Shown here: positions 1-10,132 of the stretch, piece after piece
Position numbering within the stretch: position 1 is the stretch's first letter
How the letters are laid out: the number at the start of each line of letters is the position of its first letter
Source: an uncultured Bacteroidia bacterium
GTDB lineage: Bacteria > Bacteroidota > Bacteroidia > Bacteroidales > F082
Length of the DNA stretch: 64,000 nucleotides
Reading direction: 5' to 3'
Assembly (NCBI GenBank): GCA_902785755.1
Contig: CACZZO010000017.1
Coordinates: forward strand, 1 to 64,000
The notes under the pieces: generated by a model
Databases searched by the model: none
What the model was told of the DNA's origin: nothing
Seen by the model: the letters and a program-made list of their open reading frames with translations, nothing else
Position numbers and translations under genes: made by a program

Positions 1-51
1 CCAGAAAGGGTGCTGGATTGCCCTCCGGAAGTCGATCCTCCCTTCATACAA

Positions 52-59
52 CAAAGGTA
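52..59 (-). promoter_or_regulatory. Bacteroidota -7 box facing the left edge
   Basis: Read on the minus strand this is TACCTTTG, a perfect TAnnTTTG box. It would drive a transcript running off the left edge. The first transcribed bases contain GGAGG and an ATG at 47-45, but too little is in the window to say which gene follows. Confidence 0.45.
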
Positions 60-116
60 AGAATTAACCTTGTACGAATTACGCTGCAAACTTAAAGAAG
101 GGGTGACAGCATCGTA

Positions 117-139
117 GGCAGGTGGTGTAAACCCCTGCC
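117..139. repeat. REP-like hairpin, left partner of the RAYT
   Basis: A 23-nt imperfect palindrome: GGCAGG pairs with CCTGCC, then a bulged T, a 3-bp inner stem and a GTAA loop. GTAG overlaps its 5' foot (114-117), as in classical REP elements. It is nearly the reverse complement of the hairpin at 647-669, with the bulge on the other side, so the two bracket the transposase gene as an inverted pair. Confidence 0.75.
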
Positions 140-165
140 GAAAAAAACAACCCCCCGCCGAAAAA

Positions 166-621
166 TCAATCCCCAAACGCATACCGTTCATCATATTCCA
201 CATGGTATGCATCCAAGAATTGTTTGTATTCATCCACGAATGTCCGGTCGCGATGACGCGCCTTTTGGTTTTTGATGTATTTGGTGGTTTTGTCCAACAC
301 CGATGCGCTGACACTGAATGCGCCGTAGCCTTCCTGCCACATAAACGGTTCGTAATAACCATCCAATGTTTTGATCCATTTGCTGCTGTTGGATTTGATG
401 GTGCGGACAAATTCTGCCAGACTCATTGTTTTGGGCATGGATGCCAAAATGTGGACGTGGTCAGGACGACCGCCTACTTGAATGGAAACTCCGTTAATGT
501 TTCGGATGACACCGCCAATATAATCGAAAACACGCGGCAAATCCTCTTCCCGCATTGTAATACTTGTGCTTTTCGTGTGGAACACGATGTGCATATATTG
601 TTGTACTAATGTGCTGGCCAT
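166..621 (-). CDS. REP-associated tyrosine transposase (Y1, IS200-like)
   Basis: A 151-residue HUH single-strand nuclease of the Y1 transposase superfamily. H55-V-H57 in PDHVHIL is the metal-binding HUH motif. Y115 in TTKYIKNQ is the expected nucleophile, and WQEGYGAFSVS (95-105) is a family signature. Length is normal for IS200-like or RAYT proteins, and no TnpB gene is adjacent. The gene lies between two mirror-image 23-nt hairpins (117-139 and 647-669), which is the arrangement of a RAYT with its REP sequences. Known members bind and nick REP hairpins in single-stranded DNA; that this one acts on its flanking hairpins is inference. No clear TAnnTTTG box precedes it. The reading frame is intact, so it is probably functional or recently active. 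Confidence 0.9.
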   Translation of the reverse strand: MASTLVQQYMHIVFHTKSTSITMREEDLPRVFDYIGGVIRNINGVSIQVGGRPDHVHILASMPKTMSLAEFVRTIKSNSSKWIKTLDGYYEPFMWQEGYGAFSVSASVLDKTTKYIKNQKARHRDRTFVDEYKQFLDAYHVEYDERYAFGD

Positions 622-646
622 TTTGTTGCGTTTTGGTTTAACGAAT

Positions 647-669
647 GGCAGAGGTTTACACCGTCTGCC
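647..669. repeat. REP-like hairpin, right partner of the RAYT
   Basis: A 23-nt imperfect palindrome: GGCAGA pairs with TCTGCC, then a bulged G, a 3-bp inner stem and a TTAC loop. On the minus strand it reads almost the same as the left hairpin and is preceded by ATAG instead of GTAG. Its last base is the last base of the neighbouring lipoprotein gene's stop codon (671-669, minus), so it may also end that transcript. Confidence 0.75.
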
Positions 670-1061
670 TATTGGCTGTCGTCCCTTTGGGACTCCGATT
701 GAACCTTCGTCAGTCGTTGCACCACCGAGTCCATTATCTTTTCCAGCACATCAGGCCGCTCGGAGTAATACTTGATGTTTTGCTTGAAAATGCTGTCCGT
801 AATCCCATAATGCTCAAATAGTTGGTCGTAATACAACCTTGATAGTTTGACAGGGTCGATGGGCTTGCTTGGGATGGAATCTTTGTGTTCGCGCTCCTGA
901 GTTTTTTGGTAGTTGATGTCTGCCTCGATGATTTGAACATCGGCCATCAGGTCAATCATTTCCTGTTCGGTGAGCAAACGGTCAGGCACAAATGCTTTGC
1001 TCTTGTTTCCGCAAGCCGAAAACAAGAGCAAAACAAAAACTATGAAAACGAAACGCTTCAT
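669..1061 (-). CDS. DUF4296 lipoprotein
   Basis: A 130-residue exported lipoprotein. The signal peptide ends in a lipobox (LFSAC, Cys17), followed by a mature part rich in charged helices. The sequence LTEQEMIDLMADVQIIEA and the later YYSERPDVLEKIMDSV fit the Bacteroidota family DUF4296, whose function is unknown. It starts 6 bp after recQ ends, so the two are probably cotranscribed. Its stop codon touches a REP-like hairpin. Confidence 0.8.
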   Translation of the reverse strand: MKRFVFIVFVLLLFSACGNKSKAFVPDRLLTEQEMIDLMADVQIIEADINYQKTQEREHKDSIPSKPIDPVKLSRLYYDQLFEHYGITDSIFKQNIKYYSERPDVLEKIMDSVVQRLTKVQSESQRDDSQ

Positions 1062-1067
1062 TCTGAA

Positions 1068-3275
<2,208 letters not shown>

Positions 3276-3378
3276 AGTTTCCTCCTTTTGGTATATTCCA
3301 ATTTTTTGTGTTATTTTGCAATCTCTTTCGAGAAATCGCGTTTTCACAAGGGCGGTTTTTCTCCCCTTGTCGCATTGA

Positions 3379-3386
3379 CAAAGTTA
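3379..3386 (-). promoter_or_regulatory. -7 box for recQ
   Basis: Minus-strand TAACTTTG matches TAnnTTTG and lies about 105 bp before the recQ start at 3275. Confidence 0.5.
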
Positions 3387-3427
3387 TAGTTTTTAAATCA
3401 TTTGGAGCAAGAAAAAAGCGGAAAAAA

Positions 3428-4393
3428 ATGAAAAAAAATGACACGATTATTGAATTGGCTACTCAAATAATTGAAAATGAGGCTAATGCAATCATGGGAT
3501 TGAAAAGCCAAGTTGATGTTGATTTGGTGAAAATAGTCGATTTGGTGTTGGAAAGCAAGGGTAATTTGGTGTTTTCGGGCATTGGAAAGAGTGCCATCAT
3601 CGCCCAAAAAATAGTCGCGACGATGAATTCGACAGGCACTAATGCGGTTTTCATGCACGCCGCCGACGCCATCCACGGCGATTTGGGCATCGTCCGCGAA
3701 GGCGATATCGTGTTCATTTTGTCGAAAAGTGGCGAAACGCCCGAAATCAAGGTGCTGGTGCCTTTGATTAAACTGAGGGGCAACACAATCGTGGCAATGG
3801 TCGGCAACCGACAATCGTATTTGGCTTCGCAAGCGGATTTTGTGCTTGATGTGACGGTGAACGACGAGGCCATCCCCAACAGCCTTGCCCCGACCAGCAG
3901 CACTACGGCGCAACTCGTCATGGGCGATGCGCTTGCATTAATATTAATGAGGTGTCGCGGCTTCTCGACCGATGATTTTGCGAAGTTCCATCCCGGTGGG
4001 GCTTTGGGCAAGCAACTGTATCTTCGGGTCAAAGACTTGTATGTCAGGAATGAACGTCCTGAAGTCGGACCCGACGACAACCTGACTCGCGTTATCATCG
4101 AAATGACCCACAAACGCTTGGGTGCGACCGTAGTAGGACAGGATGGAAAGATTTTGGGCATCATCACCGATGGCGACCTTCGCCGAATGTTGATGAACAC
4201 GCCCGACATTGAGCATGTGAAGGCTTCGCAAATCATGACCTCCAACCCGAAAACCATTGACGAGGAGGCTCTTGTGGTAGATGCCCTACACAAGATGCGG
4301 CACAACAGCATCACGCAATTGCCTGTGGTGAAGAATGGCAAATATTTGGGAATCATACATTTGCACGATATTTTAAAGGAAGGGATATTTTAG
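3428..4393 (+). CDS. kdsD: D-arabinose 5-phosphate isomerase (KpsF/GutQ family)
   Basis: A 321-residue enzyme interconverting D-ribulose 5-phosphate and D-arabinose 5-phosphate, the first step towards Kdo of lipopolysaccharide. The N-terminal SIS domain (about 30-180) carries FSGIGKSA and [17 protein letters not shown] then leads into two CBS domains (about 205-260 and 270-321). Length is typical. The start at 3428 (MKKNDTII) fits the family; the frame is open to 3308 but that extension has no homology-like character. lptB follows 26 bp later, so precursor supply and LPS export appear to share an operon. It is divergent from recQ. Confidence 0.95.
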   Translation: MKKNDTIIELATQIIENEANAIMGLKSQVDVDLVKIVDLVLESKGNLVFSGIGKSAIIAQKIVATMNSTGTNAVFMHAADAIHGDLGIVREGDIVFILSKSGETPEIKVLVPLIKLRGNTIVAMVGNRQSYLASQADFVLDVTVNDEAIPNSLAPTSSTTAQLVMGDALALILMRCRGFSTDDFAKFHPGGALGKQLYLRVKDLYVRNERPEVGPDDNLTRVIIEMTHKRLGATVVGQDGKILGIITDGDLRRMLMNTPDIEHVKASQIMTSNPKTIDEEALVVDALHKMRHNSITQLPVVKNGKYLGIIHLHDILKEGIF

Positions 4394-4419
4394 ATTTCAA
4401 GATTTCAAAATTTGATTCA

Positions 4420-5157
4420 ATGATACTGAGGACAGAACATTTGGTGAAGAAATACGGCCAGCGCACCGTGGTCAATGATGTTGACATTGAGGTGGAGCAA
4501 GGGCAGATTGTGGGTTTGCTTGGTCCCAACGGCGCGGGCAAAACGACCACTTTTTATATGGTGGTGGGCCTTATCAAACCCTATTCGGGCAAGGTTTTCC
4601 TTGAAAATGAGGACATTTCCAACCTGCCGATGTATAAGCGAGCCCAAAAAGGCATCGGCTATTTGGCGCAGGAAGCCTCGGTGTTTCGGCAGATGAGCGT
4701 GGAAGACAACATCTATTCCGTCATGCAGTTCAAGCCGGGAATGAAAGAGTCGGAGCGACGCGATAAGTTGGAAGGACTTTTGGACGAGTTTGGTTTGCAG
4801 CATGTTAGGAAAAGCAAGGGCATACAACTCTCCGGCGGAGAGCGTCGGCGCACCGAGATTGCTCGTGCCTTGGCCGTCGACCCGAAGTTTGTGCTTCTTG
4901 ACGAGCCTTTCGCTGGTGTCGATCCGATTGCCGTCGAGGACATCCAGCGCATCATCTTCAAGTTGAAAAGGAAAAACATCGGTGTGCTCATCACCGACCA
5001 CAATGTTCACGAAACCCTCTCCATCACCGACCGCGCCTATCTCCTCTTCGACGGCAAGGTCCTCATCTCAGACGAGCCGGAGCGACTTGCCGAAAACGAA
5101 CACGTCCGCGAGGTCTATTTGGGGCATAATTTTGTGTTTCATAAGAAAGAATTGTAG
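4420..5157 (+). CDS. lptB: LPS export ABC transporter ATPase LptB
   Basis: A 245-residue ATPase that powers extraction of lipopolysaccharide from the inner membrane with LptFG and LptC. Walker A is [10 protein letters not shown], the signature is [10 protein letters not shown], Walker B and D-loop are [12 protein letters not shown], and the switch His is in ITDHNVHE. Q-loop residues ([19 protein letters not shown]) match LptB rather than amino-acid importers. No permease gene is adjacent, as is usual for lptB. It is cotranscribed with kdsD. Confidence 0.95.
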   Translation: MILRTEHLVKKYGQRTVVNDVDIEVEQGQIVGLLGPNGAGKTTTFYMVVGLIKPYSGKVFLENEDISNLPMYKRAQKGIGYLAQEASVFRQMSVEDNIYSVMQFKPGMKESERRDKLEGLLDEFGLQHVRKSKGIQLSGGERRRTEIARALAVDPKFVLLDEPFAGVDPIAVEDIQRIIFKLKRKNIGVLITDHNVHETLSITDRAYLLFDGKVLISDEPERLAENEHVREVYLGHNFVFHKKEL

Positions 5158-5186
5158 GAAATCATTCTGCCGTCGAGGATTATTTT

Positions 5187-5194
5187 TACCTTTG
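5187..5194 (+). promoter_or_regulatory. -7 box for mntA-hepT
   Basis: TACCTTTG matches TAnnTTTG and ends 19 bp before the mntA ATG. The toxin-antitoxin pair therefore has its own promoter, independent of lptB. Confidence 0.6.
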
Positions 5195-5213
5195 CGGCAT
5201 AAAAGCAAAAGAC

Positions 5214-5513
5214 ATGAGTACGCAAGCCATGACACAAATCATTGCCGATTATTTCAAGACGCAGCCCGTTTTGAAGGCTTGGTTGTTTGGTTCATACGCC
5301 CGGGGAGAGCAGACATCTGATAGCGATGTTGACCTTCTCGTGGAGTTTGACCATAGTTCGCCTATTGGACTTTTCGCGTATGCAAGGATGTGGAGGGAAT
5401 TGCAAGAACGCCTTGGCCTCAATGTTGACCTTGTAGAAGAAGGCACTTTGCGCCCATTTGCTGTTGATTCCGCCAACCGTGACAAGAAATTGGTCTATGA
5501 GAGAGCGAGTTAG
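5214..5513 (+). CDS. mntA: MNT-type nucleotidyltransferase antitoxin MntA
   Basis: A 99-residue minimal nucleotidyltransferase. The active-site signature GSX10DXD is intact (GSYARGEQTSDSDVD) with a further acidic strand (LLVEFD). In characterised pairs MntA AMPylates HepT next to its RNase site and so neutralises it. The gene overlaps hepT by 17 bp, which couples their translation. MSTQAMTQII offers a second possible ATG at codon 6. A mobile nucleotidyltransferase without antitoxin role is less likely given the neighbour. Confidence 0.9.
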   Translation: MSTQAMTQIIADYFKTQPVLKAWLFGSYARGEQTSDSDVDLLVEFDHSSPIGLFAYARMWRELQERLGLNVDLVEEGTLRPFAVDSANRDKKLVYERAS

Positions 5514-5862
5514 GGATTTTGAACGCTTGCGTCACATTACCGAATGTATCAATAATGTGATGGGTTTCCTTGAAGGCAAGACTTTTGAGGAAATGCAGTC
5601 GGATGTGATGTGTTTCCACGCTGTGGTTTACAACATTATGATTATCGGTGAGGCTGCCAACATGTTGACAAAGGATTTCCGCTTGGAGCATCCCGAAGTG
5701 CCGTGGCGCGACATTATTGACATGCGGAATGTGTTGGTGCATGGCTATTATACGGTTAGCCCAAGGTTTATTTGGGAAACCTACACCAACGACCTTGTTT
5801 ATCTGAAAGAACAAGTGGAGATTTGCATAAGGGAAATGCAAGAGGGAAATGCTGACCAATAA
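5497..5862 (+). CDS. hepT: HEPN RNase toxin HepT (DUF86)
   Basis: A 121-residue all-helical HEPN protein. The catalytic RX4H motif with the following Tyr is present in MRNVLVHGYY; R and H form the RNase site and the Tyr is the residue AMPylated in studied systems. The start at 5497 (MRERVRDFERL) overlaps mntA by 17 bp; an earlier in-frame ATG at 5458 lies deep inside mntA and is unlikely. It is convergent with pssA, 11 bp away. Confidence 0.9.
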   Translation: MRERVRDFERLRHITECINNVMGFLEGKTFEEMQSDVMCFHAVVYNIMIIGEAANMLTKDFRLEHPEVPWRDIIDMRNVLVHGYYTVSPRFIWETYTNDLVYLKEQVEICIREMQEGNADQ

Positions 5863-5873
5863 AAAGGTCGGCA

Positions 5874-6584
5874 TTACTCCATTTTATCAGCAAAGACCAC
5901 TGACATCAAAACATAAACCACCATCACAAAAGGCAAAGCCAAAAACCTGAAAATCACGAAACTGACGAGGGCGATTATCAGGAAAATCCATCTAACTTCG
6001 TTGCCTTTCCATTTCGCTGACTTCATCTTGAACGAGAAAAACCGAAAATTGCTGACCATCATAAAAGAAAAGATGATTGTGATGCCGAGGCAGACCCAAT
6101 AGCCCAAGGCACCATCGGTGAGATGGCCTATTTGGCTGAGAGCCAAAGGCAAAGACGCGATGAAAATGGCCATTCCGGGGGCGGGAATACCTCGAAAAGA
6201 GGTCTTTTGCGTGTCGTCGATGTTGAATTTGGCCAAACGGATGGCTGAAAAAACAGGCAAAAGGAAGGCTATACAAGGCGATAAGTCTAGTCCAAATAGC
6301 ATGATTTCAGGGTGTTGGGCATGGCTCATCAGCCAATACATGATGAACCCGGGTGCCACGCCAAACGAGACCACGTCGGACAAGGAGTCCAAGTCGGCGC
6401 CGATGGGGGAGTGGGCATGGAGCAGCCGGGCGGCGAAACCGTCGAAAAAGTCGAAAAGTCCGGCCACGAAAATCATGATGGCCGCTTTGACGGGCATTCC
6501 TGAAGCGACGAACAGGATGGAAAGGCAGCCCGAAACCAAGTTGCCGCAGGTGATGGTGTTGGGGATATGTTGCTTGAGGCTCAT
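5874..6584 (-). CDS. pssA: CDP-diacylglycerol-serine O-phosphatidyltransferase
   Basis: A 236-residue integral membrane enzyme making phosphatidylserine, the precursor of phosphatidylethanolamine. The CDP-alcohol phosphotransferase motif DGX2ARX8GX3DX3D is complete (DGFAARLLHAHSPIGADLDS then LSD). About eight hydrophobic segments are visible. The start at 6584 (MSLKQHIPNTITCGN) matches the family; the frame runs back to 6659 across the murF promoter, so the longer form is rejected. It is divergent from murF-alr with back-to-back promoters. Confidence 0.95.
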   Translation of the reverse strand: MSLKQHIPNTITCGNLVSGCLSILFVASGMPVKAAIMIFVAGLFDFFDGFAARLLHAHSPIGADLDSLSDVVSFGVAPGFIMYWLMSHAQHPEIMLFGLDLSPCIAFLLPVFSAIRLAKFNIDDTQKTSFRGIPAPGMAIFIASLPLALSQIGHLTDGALGYWVCLGITIIFSFMMVSNFRFFSFKMKSAKWKGNEVRWIFLIIALVSFVIFRFLALPFVMVVYVLMSVVFADKME

Positions 6585-6605
6585 TTCGTCTGTTTTTATG
6601 CCCTG

Positions 6606-6613
6606 CAAAGGTA
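6606..6613 (-). promoter_or_regulatory. -7 box for pssA
   Basis: Minus-strand TACCTTTG, 22 bp before the pssA ATG. Confidence 0.6.
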
Positions 6614-6633
6614 ATGTTTTTTCGGAAAAGCAG

Positions 6634-6641
6634 TATCTTTG
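6634..6641 (+). promoter_or_regulatory. -7 box for murF-alr
   Basis: TATCTTTG, 20 bp before the ATG at 6662; divergent from the pssA box at 6606-6613. Confidence 0.65.
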
Positions 6642-6661
6642 CGGGAAAATTGAAAACATTT

Positions 6662-9148
6662 ATGCAGCACCAGTTTTACACTTTGCCCGAGGTCGCGAAG
6701 ATGGTCGGCGGGCAGTTGGTCGGAGCAAATGAAAATTTGAGAATCAGTGATTTGCTTATTGATAGCCGCCATTTGGTGGACGCGCGTCAAGCCTTGTTTT
6801 TTGCTTTGACGAGTACACGCAATGACGGCCATAAATATATCAAGGAATTATATGACAAGGGTCTGCGCGCCTTTGTCGTGAAAAGGCTTCCGCAAGAGGA
6901 TTTCCCCGAAGCGGTGTTTATCGTGGTGCCTGACACCTTGAAAGCCTTGCAAACATTGGCGGCGCGCCACCGTCAGCAGTTCGACATCCCCGTCATCGGC
7001 ATTACTGGCAGCAATGGCAAGACCATCGTCAAGGAATGGCTTTACCAAATGCTAAGCTCCGACCACAACATCGTCCGCAGCCCCAAAAGTTACAACTCGC
7101 AGGTGGGCGTGCCGCTTTCGGTGTGGCAGATGAACGAAACCTACGACATGGGCATTTTCGAGGCGGGCATTTCAGAACCCGATGAGATGATGGCCCTGCA
7201 AGACATCATCTGCCCGACTATTGGCGTGTTCACCAACATTGGGCAGGCACACGATGAGAATTTCATTAGCCGTGCCCAAAAAGTGGGGGAGAAGATGAAC
7301 CTTTTCACCAAGGCAGAATCTTTGGTGTATTGCATGGATTATTCTGAAATTCAACAAGTTGTCATGCGTTCAGGCATGGCTTCAAAAGTGAAATTGTTCA
7401 CTTGGAGTCGCAAATTCGAGGAAGCCGACCTATTAATTTATGAAGTGTCGGTGGGGGAGAAGCATAGCCAAGTGCAGTGCCGCTATCAAGGTGCATCTTT
7501 GTCGTTTATGATACCGTTTATCGATATGGCCTCAATCGAAAACGCCATCCAATGTATCTGCATCGGTTTGCTGTTGAAGATGAAGCCTGAAACGATTGCC
7601 GAGAGGCTTATGTCGCTGAGTTCCATCGCTATGCGTCTGGAAATCAAGGCGGGAATGAACAACTGCACTATCATCAACGACTACTACAATTCCGATGTCA
7701 ACTCGCTTTCCATCGCCTTGGATGTGATGAAACAACAGCACCAACATAAGCGTAAGGTGGTGATTATGTCGGACATTCTGCAAAGCGGTCGCAATGAGAT
7801 GGATTTGTACGCCGAAATAGGTCAATTGCTTAAAAACAAAGGGGTTGACATGCTGATTGGCATTGGCGAGGGCATTTCGCGGCAGGCCAACAAGTTCGAG
7901 ATGGAGCGGTATTTCTACCCCAATGTGGGTGATTTTTTGGCGCATTTCCCCTTCTCGAAGTTCAACAATCAGACCATTCTGTTGAAAGGTGCGCGTGCCT
8001 TTGAGTTCGAGCAAATCGGGATGGAATTGCAGGAAAAGGCGCATGAAACGGTGTTGGAAATCAACTTCAATCATCTCGTCAGCAACCTCAATTATTTCCG
8101 CTCTAAAATCAGGCCCGAAACCAAACTCATGGTGATGGTGAAGGCTTTCGGCTATGGCAGTGGCAACCTCGAAGTTTCCAATGTGCTTCAGTTTCATAAT
8201 GTTGATTATCTGACTGTTGCATTTGCCGATGAGGGCGTTGAACTGCGCCGTGCGGGCATCAATTTGCCCATTATGGTGATGAGTCCGGAGGTGAACAGTT
8301 ACGACAACATCATCAAGTACCACCTTGAGCCGGAGGTGTTCAGTTTCCGCAATTTAGAGTTTATTGAAAAGGCGATGCAGAATCTGGCTTTGCCCGAGGC
8401 GCACCCGCTGAATGTGCATATCAAGTTGGACACGGGAATGCACCGTTTGGGCTTCGCAAAGGACGAGTTGCCCGAACTGATCAGCCGCATCAAGGCCAAT
8501 CCGATGCTGCATGTGAAAAGCGTGTTTTCGCATTTGGCCACCGCCGACAATCCCGCCGAGGACGATTTCACTTTGGGTCAAATCCGCAATTTTGAAGAAG
8601 GCAGCCAAATGATTGTGGAGGCGTTTCCTTATAAGGTGTTGCGCCACATTCTGAACACGGCGGGCATTACGCGATTCCCTCAGTATCAGTTTGATATGGT
8701 GCGCTTGGGCATTGGTTTGTATGGCGTTCCGACCACCGAGGCCGACAAGGGACTTTTGCAGCCTGTGGTGTCGCTCAAGACTACCATCAACCAAATCAAG
8801 CGGGTTCCGAAGGGCGATAGCATCGGATACAACCGCCACGGTCGCGCTGAAACGGACATGCGCATTGGCATCGTGCCCATCGGCTATGCCGATGGCCTAT
8901 CGCGCTTGCTCGGCAACGGCAATGGAAAGTTTTATGTGAATGGCCAGCAAGTGCCCGTTGTGGGTGACGTTTGCATGGACATGTGTATGCTCGACCTGAC
9001 TCATGTCGTGGCCTCCGAAGGCGATACGGTAGTCATTTTCGATGCCGAGCATGATATTGAAGACATTGCAAAGGCTTGCCAAACAATACCTTACGAAATA
9101 ATGACACGCGTCTCACAAAGGGTGAAACGCGTGTATTATCAGGAATAA
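6662..9148 (+). CDS. Fused MurF / alanine racemase
   Basis: An 828-residue bifunctional peptidoglycan enzyme. The N-terminal half (about 1-455) is UDP-MurNAc-tripeptide:D-Ala-D-Ala ligase with Mur P-loop GITGSNGKT near residue 113. The C-terminal half (about 460-828) is a PLP alanine racemase, with the Schiff-base Lys in VMVKAFGYG near residue 493 and the substrate-side region IVPIGYADGLSR. The racemase motif has Phe-Gly where many have Ala-Asp, which is common in Bacteroidota. This MurF-Alr fusion is a known trait of the phylum and puts D-Ala production beside its use. The start at 6662 follows a good promoter; the frame to 6614 crosses it. Confidence 0.95.
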   Translation: MQHQFYTLPEVAKMVGGQLVGANENLRISDLLIDSRHLVDARQALFFALTSTRNDGHKYIKELYDKGLRAFVVKRLPQEDFPEAVFIVVPDTLKALQTLAARHRQQFDIPVIGITGSNGKTIVKEWLYQMLSSDHNIVRSPKSYNSQVGVPLSVWQMNETYDMGIFEAGISEPDEMMALQDIICPTIGVFTNIGQAHDENFISRAQKVGEKMNLFTKAESLVYCMDYSEIQQVVMRSGMASKVKLFTWSRKFEEADLLIYEVSVGEKHSQVQCRYQGASLSFMIPFIDMASIENAIQCICIGLLLKMKPETIAERLMSLSSIAMRLEIKAGMNNCTIINDYYNSDVNSLSIALDVMKQQHQHKRKVVIMSDILQSGRNEMDLYAEIGQLLKNKGVDMLIGIGEGISRQANKFEMERYFYPNVGDFLAHFPFSKFNNQTILLKGARAFEFEQIGMELQEKAHETVLEINFNHLVSNLNYFRSKIRPETKLMVMVKAFGYGSGNLEVSNVLQFHNVDYLTVAFADEGVELRRAGINLPIMVMSPEVNSYDNIIKYHLEPEVFSFRNLEFIEKAMQNLALPEAHPLNVHIKLDTGMHRLGFAKDELPELISRIKANPMLHVKSVFSHLATADNPAEDDFTLGQIRNFEEGSQMIVEAFPYKVLRHILNTAGITRFPQYQFDMVRLGIGLYGVPTTEADKGLLQPVVSLKTTINQIKRVPKGDSIGYNRHGRAETDMRIGIVPIGYADGLSRLLGNGNGKFYVNGQQVPVVGDVCMDMCMLDLTHVVASEGDTVVIFDAEHDIEDIAKACQTIPYEIMTRVSQRVKRVYYQE

Positions 9149-9159
9149 AGTCTAATTTC

Positions 9160-10032
9160 TTACCCGTTCAAAGCCTCAGCACCGCCCACAATATCAATCA
9201 GTTCGTTAGTGATGACGTTTTGGCGGGCTTTGTTGTACTGGATTCTCAATTCTTGTGAGAGTTGGTCGGCGTTGTCGGAGGCGATGTGCATGGCGGTCAT
9301 TCGGGCACCGTGCTCGGCAGTGAGCGTGTCGAGCATGATGGAGTAGAAATTGGTGCGGATAACCTTGGGAATCAGTTCGTTGACGAAGGTTTCCTTGTCG
9401 GGTTCAACGATGTAGTCAAAGGTTTGGGCATTGCCCGAAATTTCGGCTTTTAGGGGTAAAACCACCTCACGAGTAGGCACTTGCACACCTGCGTTCTTGA
9501 AGTGGTTAAACACCAACTCCACACGGTCTACCTTGTGGCTGAGGAAGAGTTCGACCATCATGTCACTGATTTCCATGGCCAAGTCGAAGGACATGCTTTC
9601 GGCCAAAGGCGCGTATTGCTTTTCTACCTTAATGCCAAATTTCTTGGCGTAATCGTTGATTTTCTTTCCGACCAAGTAGACGACTACATTCTCTGCACCA
9701 AGGCTTTCCGTGTATTCGTCATACACCTGCTTGAACAGTTTGCAGACATTGGAGTTGTAAACACCGCACAATCCGCTGCTCGACGAGAAGGCCATGAGTG
9801 CCACCTTTTTCACCTCGCGTTTCTCGGCCAAGGGTATGTTGACCTCGCCTTCAAGCGAGCCAAGATAGTTCGACAAGGCTTCGCTCAACTTGTTCTTGTA
9901 GGGCAAAAACCGCGTCGTGATGCCTTCGGTCTTTTTCAGTTTGGCCGCCGACACCATCTTCATCGCGCTCGTGATTTTCTGCGTCGAGGCGACGGAAACG
10001 ATTCTGGCCCGTATTTCTTTCAGTGATGCCAT
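9160..10032 (-). CDS. atpG: ATP synthase F1 gamma subunit
   Basis: A 290-residue central rotor shaft of F1. The N-terminal helix (MASLKEIRARIVSVASTQKI) and the C-terminal helix (ARQNVITNELIDIVGGAEAL) form the coiled coil turning inside the alpha3beta3 ring. It is the last gene of the operon and is separated from atpA by 100 bp filled with heptanucleotide repeats. It is convergent with murF-alr (11-bp gap). Confidence 0.97.
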   Translation of the reverse strand: MASLKEIRARIVSVASTQKITSAMKMVSAAKLKKTEGITTRFLPYKNKLSEALSNYLGSLEGEVNIPLAEKREVKKVALMAFSSSSGLCGVYNSNVCKLFKQVYDEYTESLGAENVVVYLVGKKINDYAKKFGIKVEKQYAPLAESMSFDLAMEISDMMVELFLSHKVDRVELVFNHFKNAGVQVPTREVVLPLKAEISGNAQTFDYIVEPDKETFVNELIPKVIRTNFYSIMLDTLTAEHGARMTAMHIASDNADQLSQELRIQYNKARQNVITNELIDIVGGAEALNG

Positions 10033-10045
10033 TTTTTCTTTTTTT

Positions 10046-10130
10046 GGCTGTTGGCTGTTGGCTGTTGGCTGTTGGCAGCTATGACCATTTTAATGAAGCT
10101 GCCAAAAGCCAAAGGCCAAAAGCCAAAAGC
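10046..10130. repeat. Heptanucleotide repeat array, inverted halves (atpA-atpG gap)
   Basis: Four or more copies of GGCTGTT (10046-10080) face an inverted run of GCCAAAA-like heptads (10097-10130). The inner ends GGCAGCT and AGCTGCC pair perfectly, and each heptad can extend the stem, giving one long hairpin between the last two ATP synthase genes. Confidence 0.8.
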
Positions 10131-10132
10131 AA

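Noticed and set aside
1..47. Start of a minus-strand protein beginning at the ATG at 47
   Set aside because: Only 15 codons are visible and the ATG lies at the predicted transcription start, so it cannot be judged.
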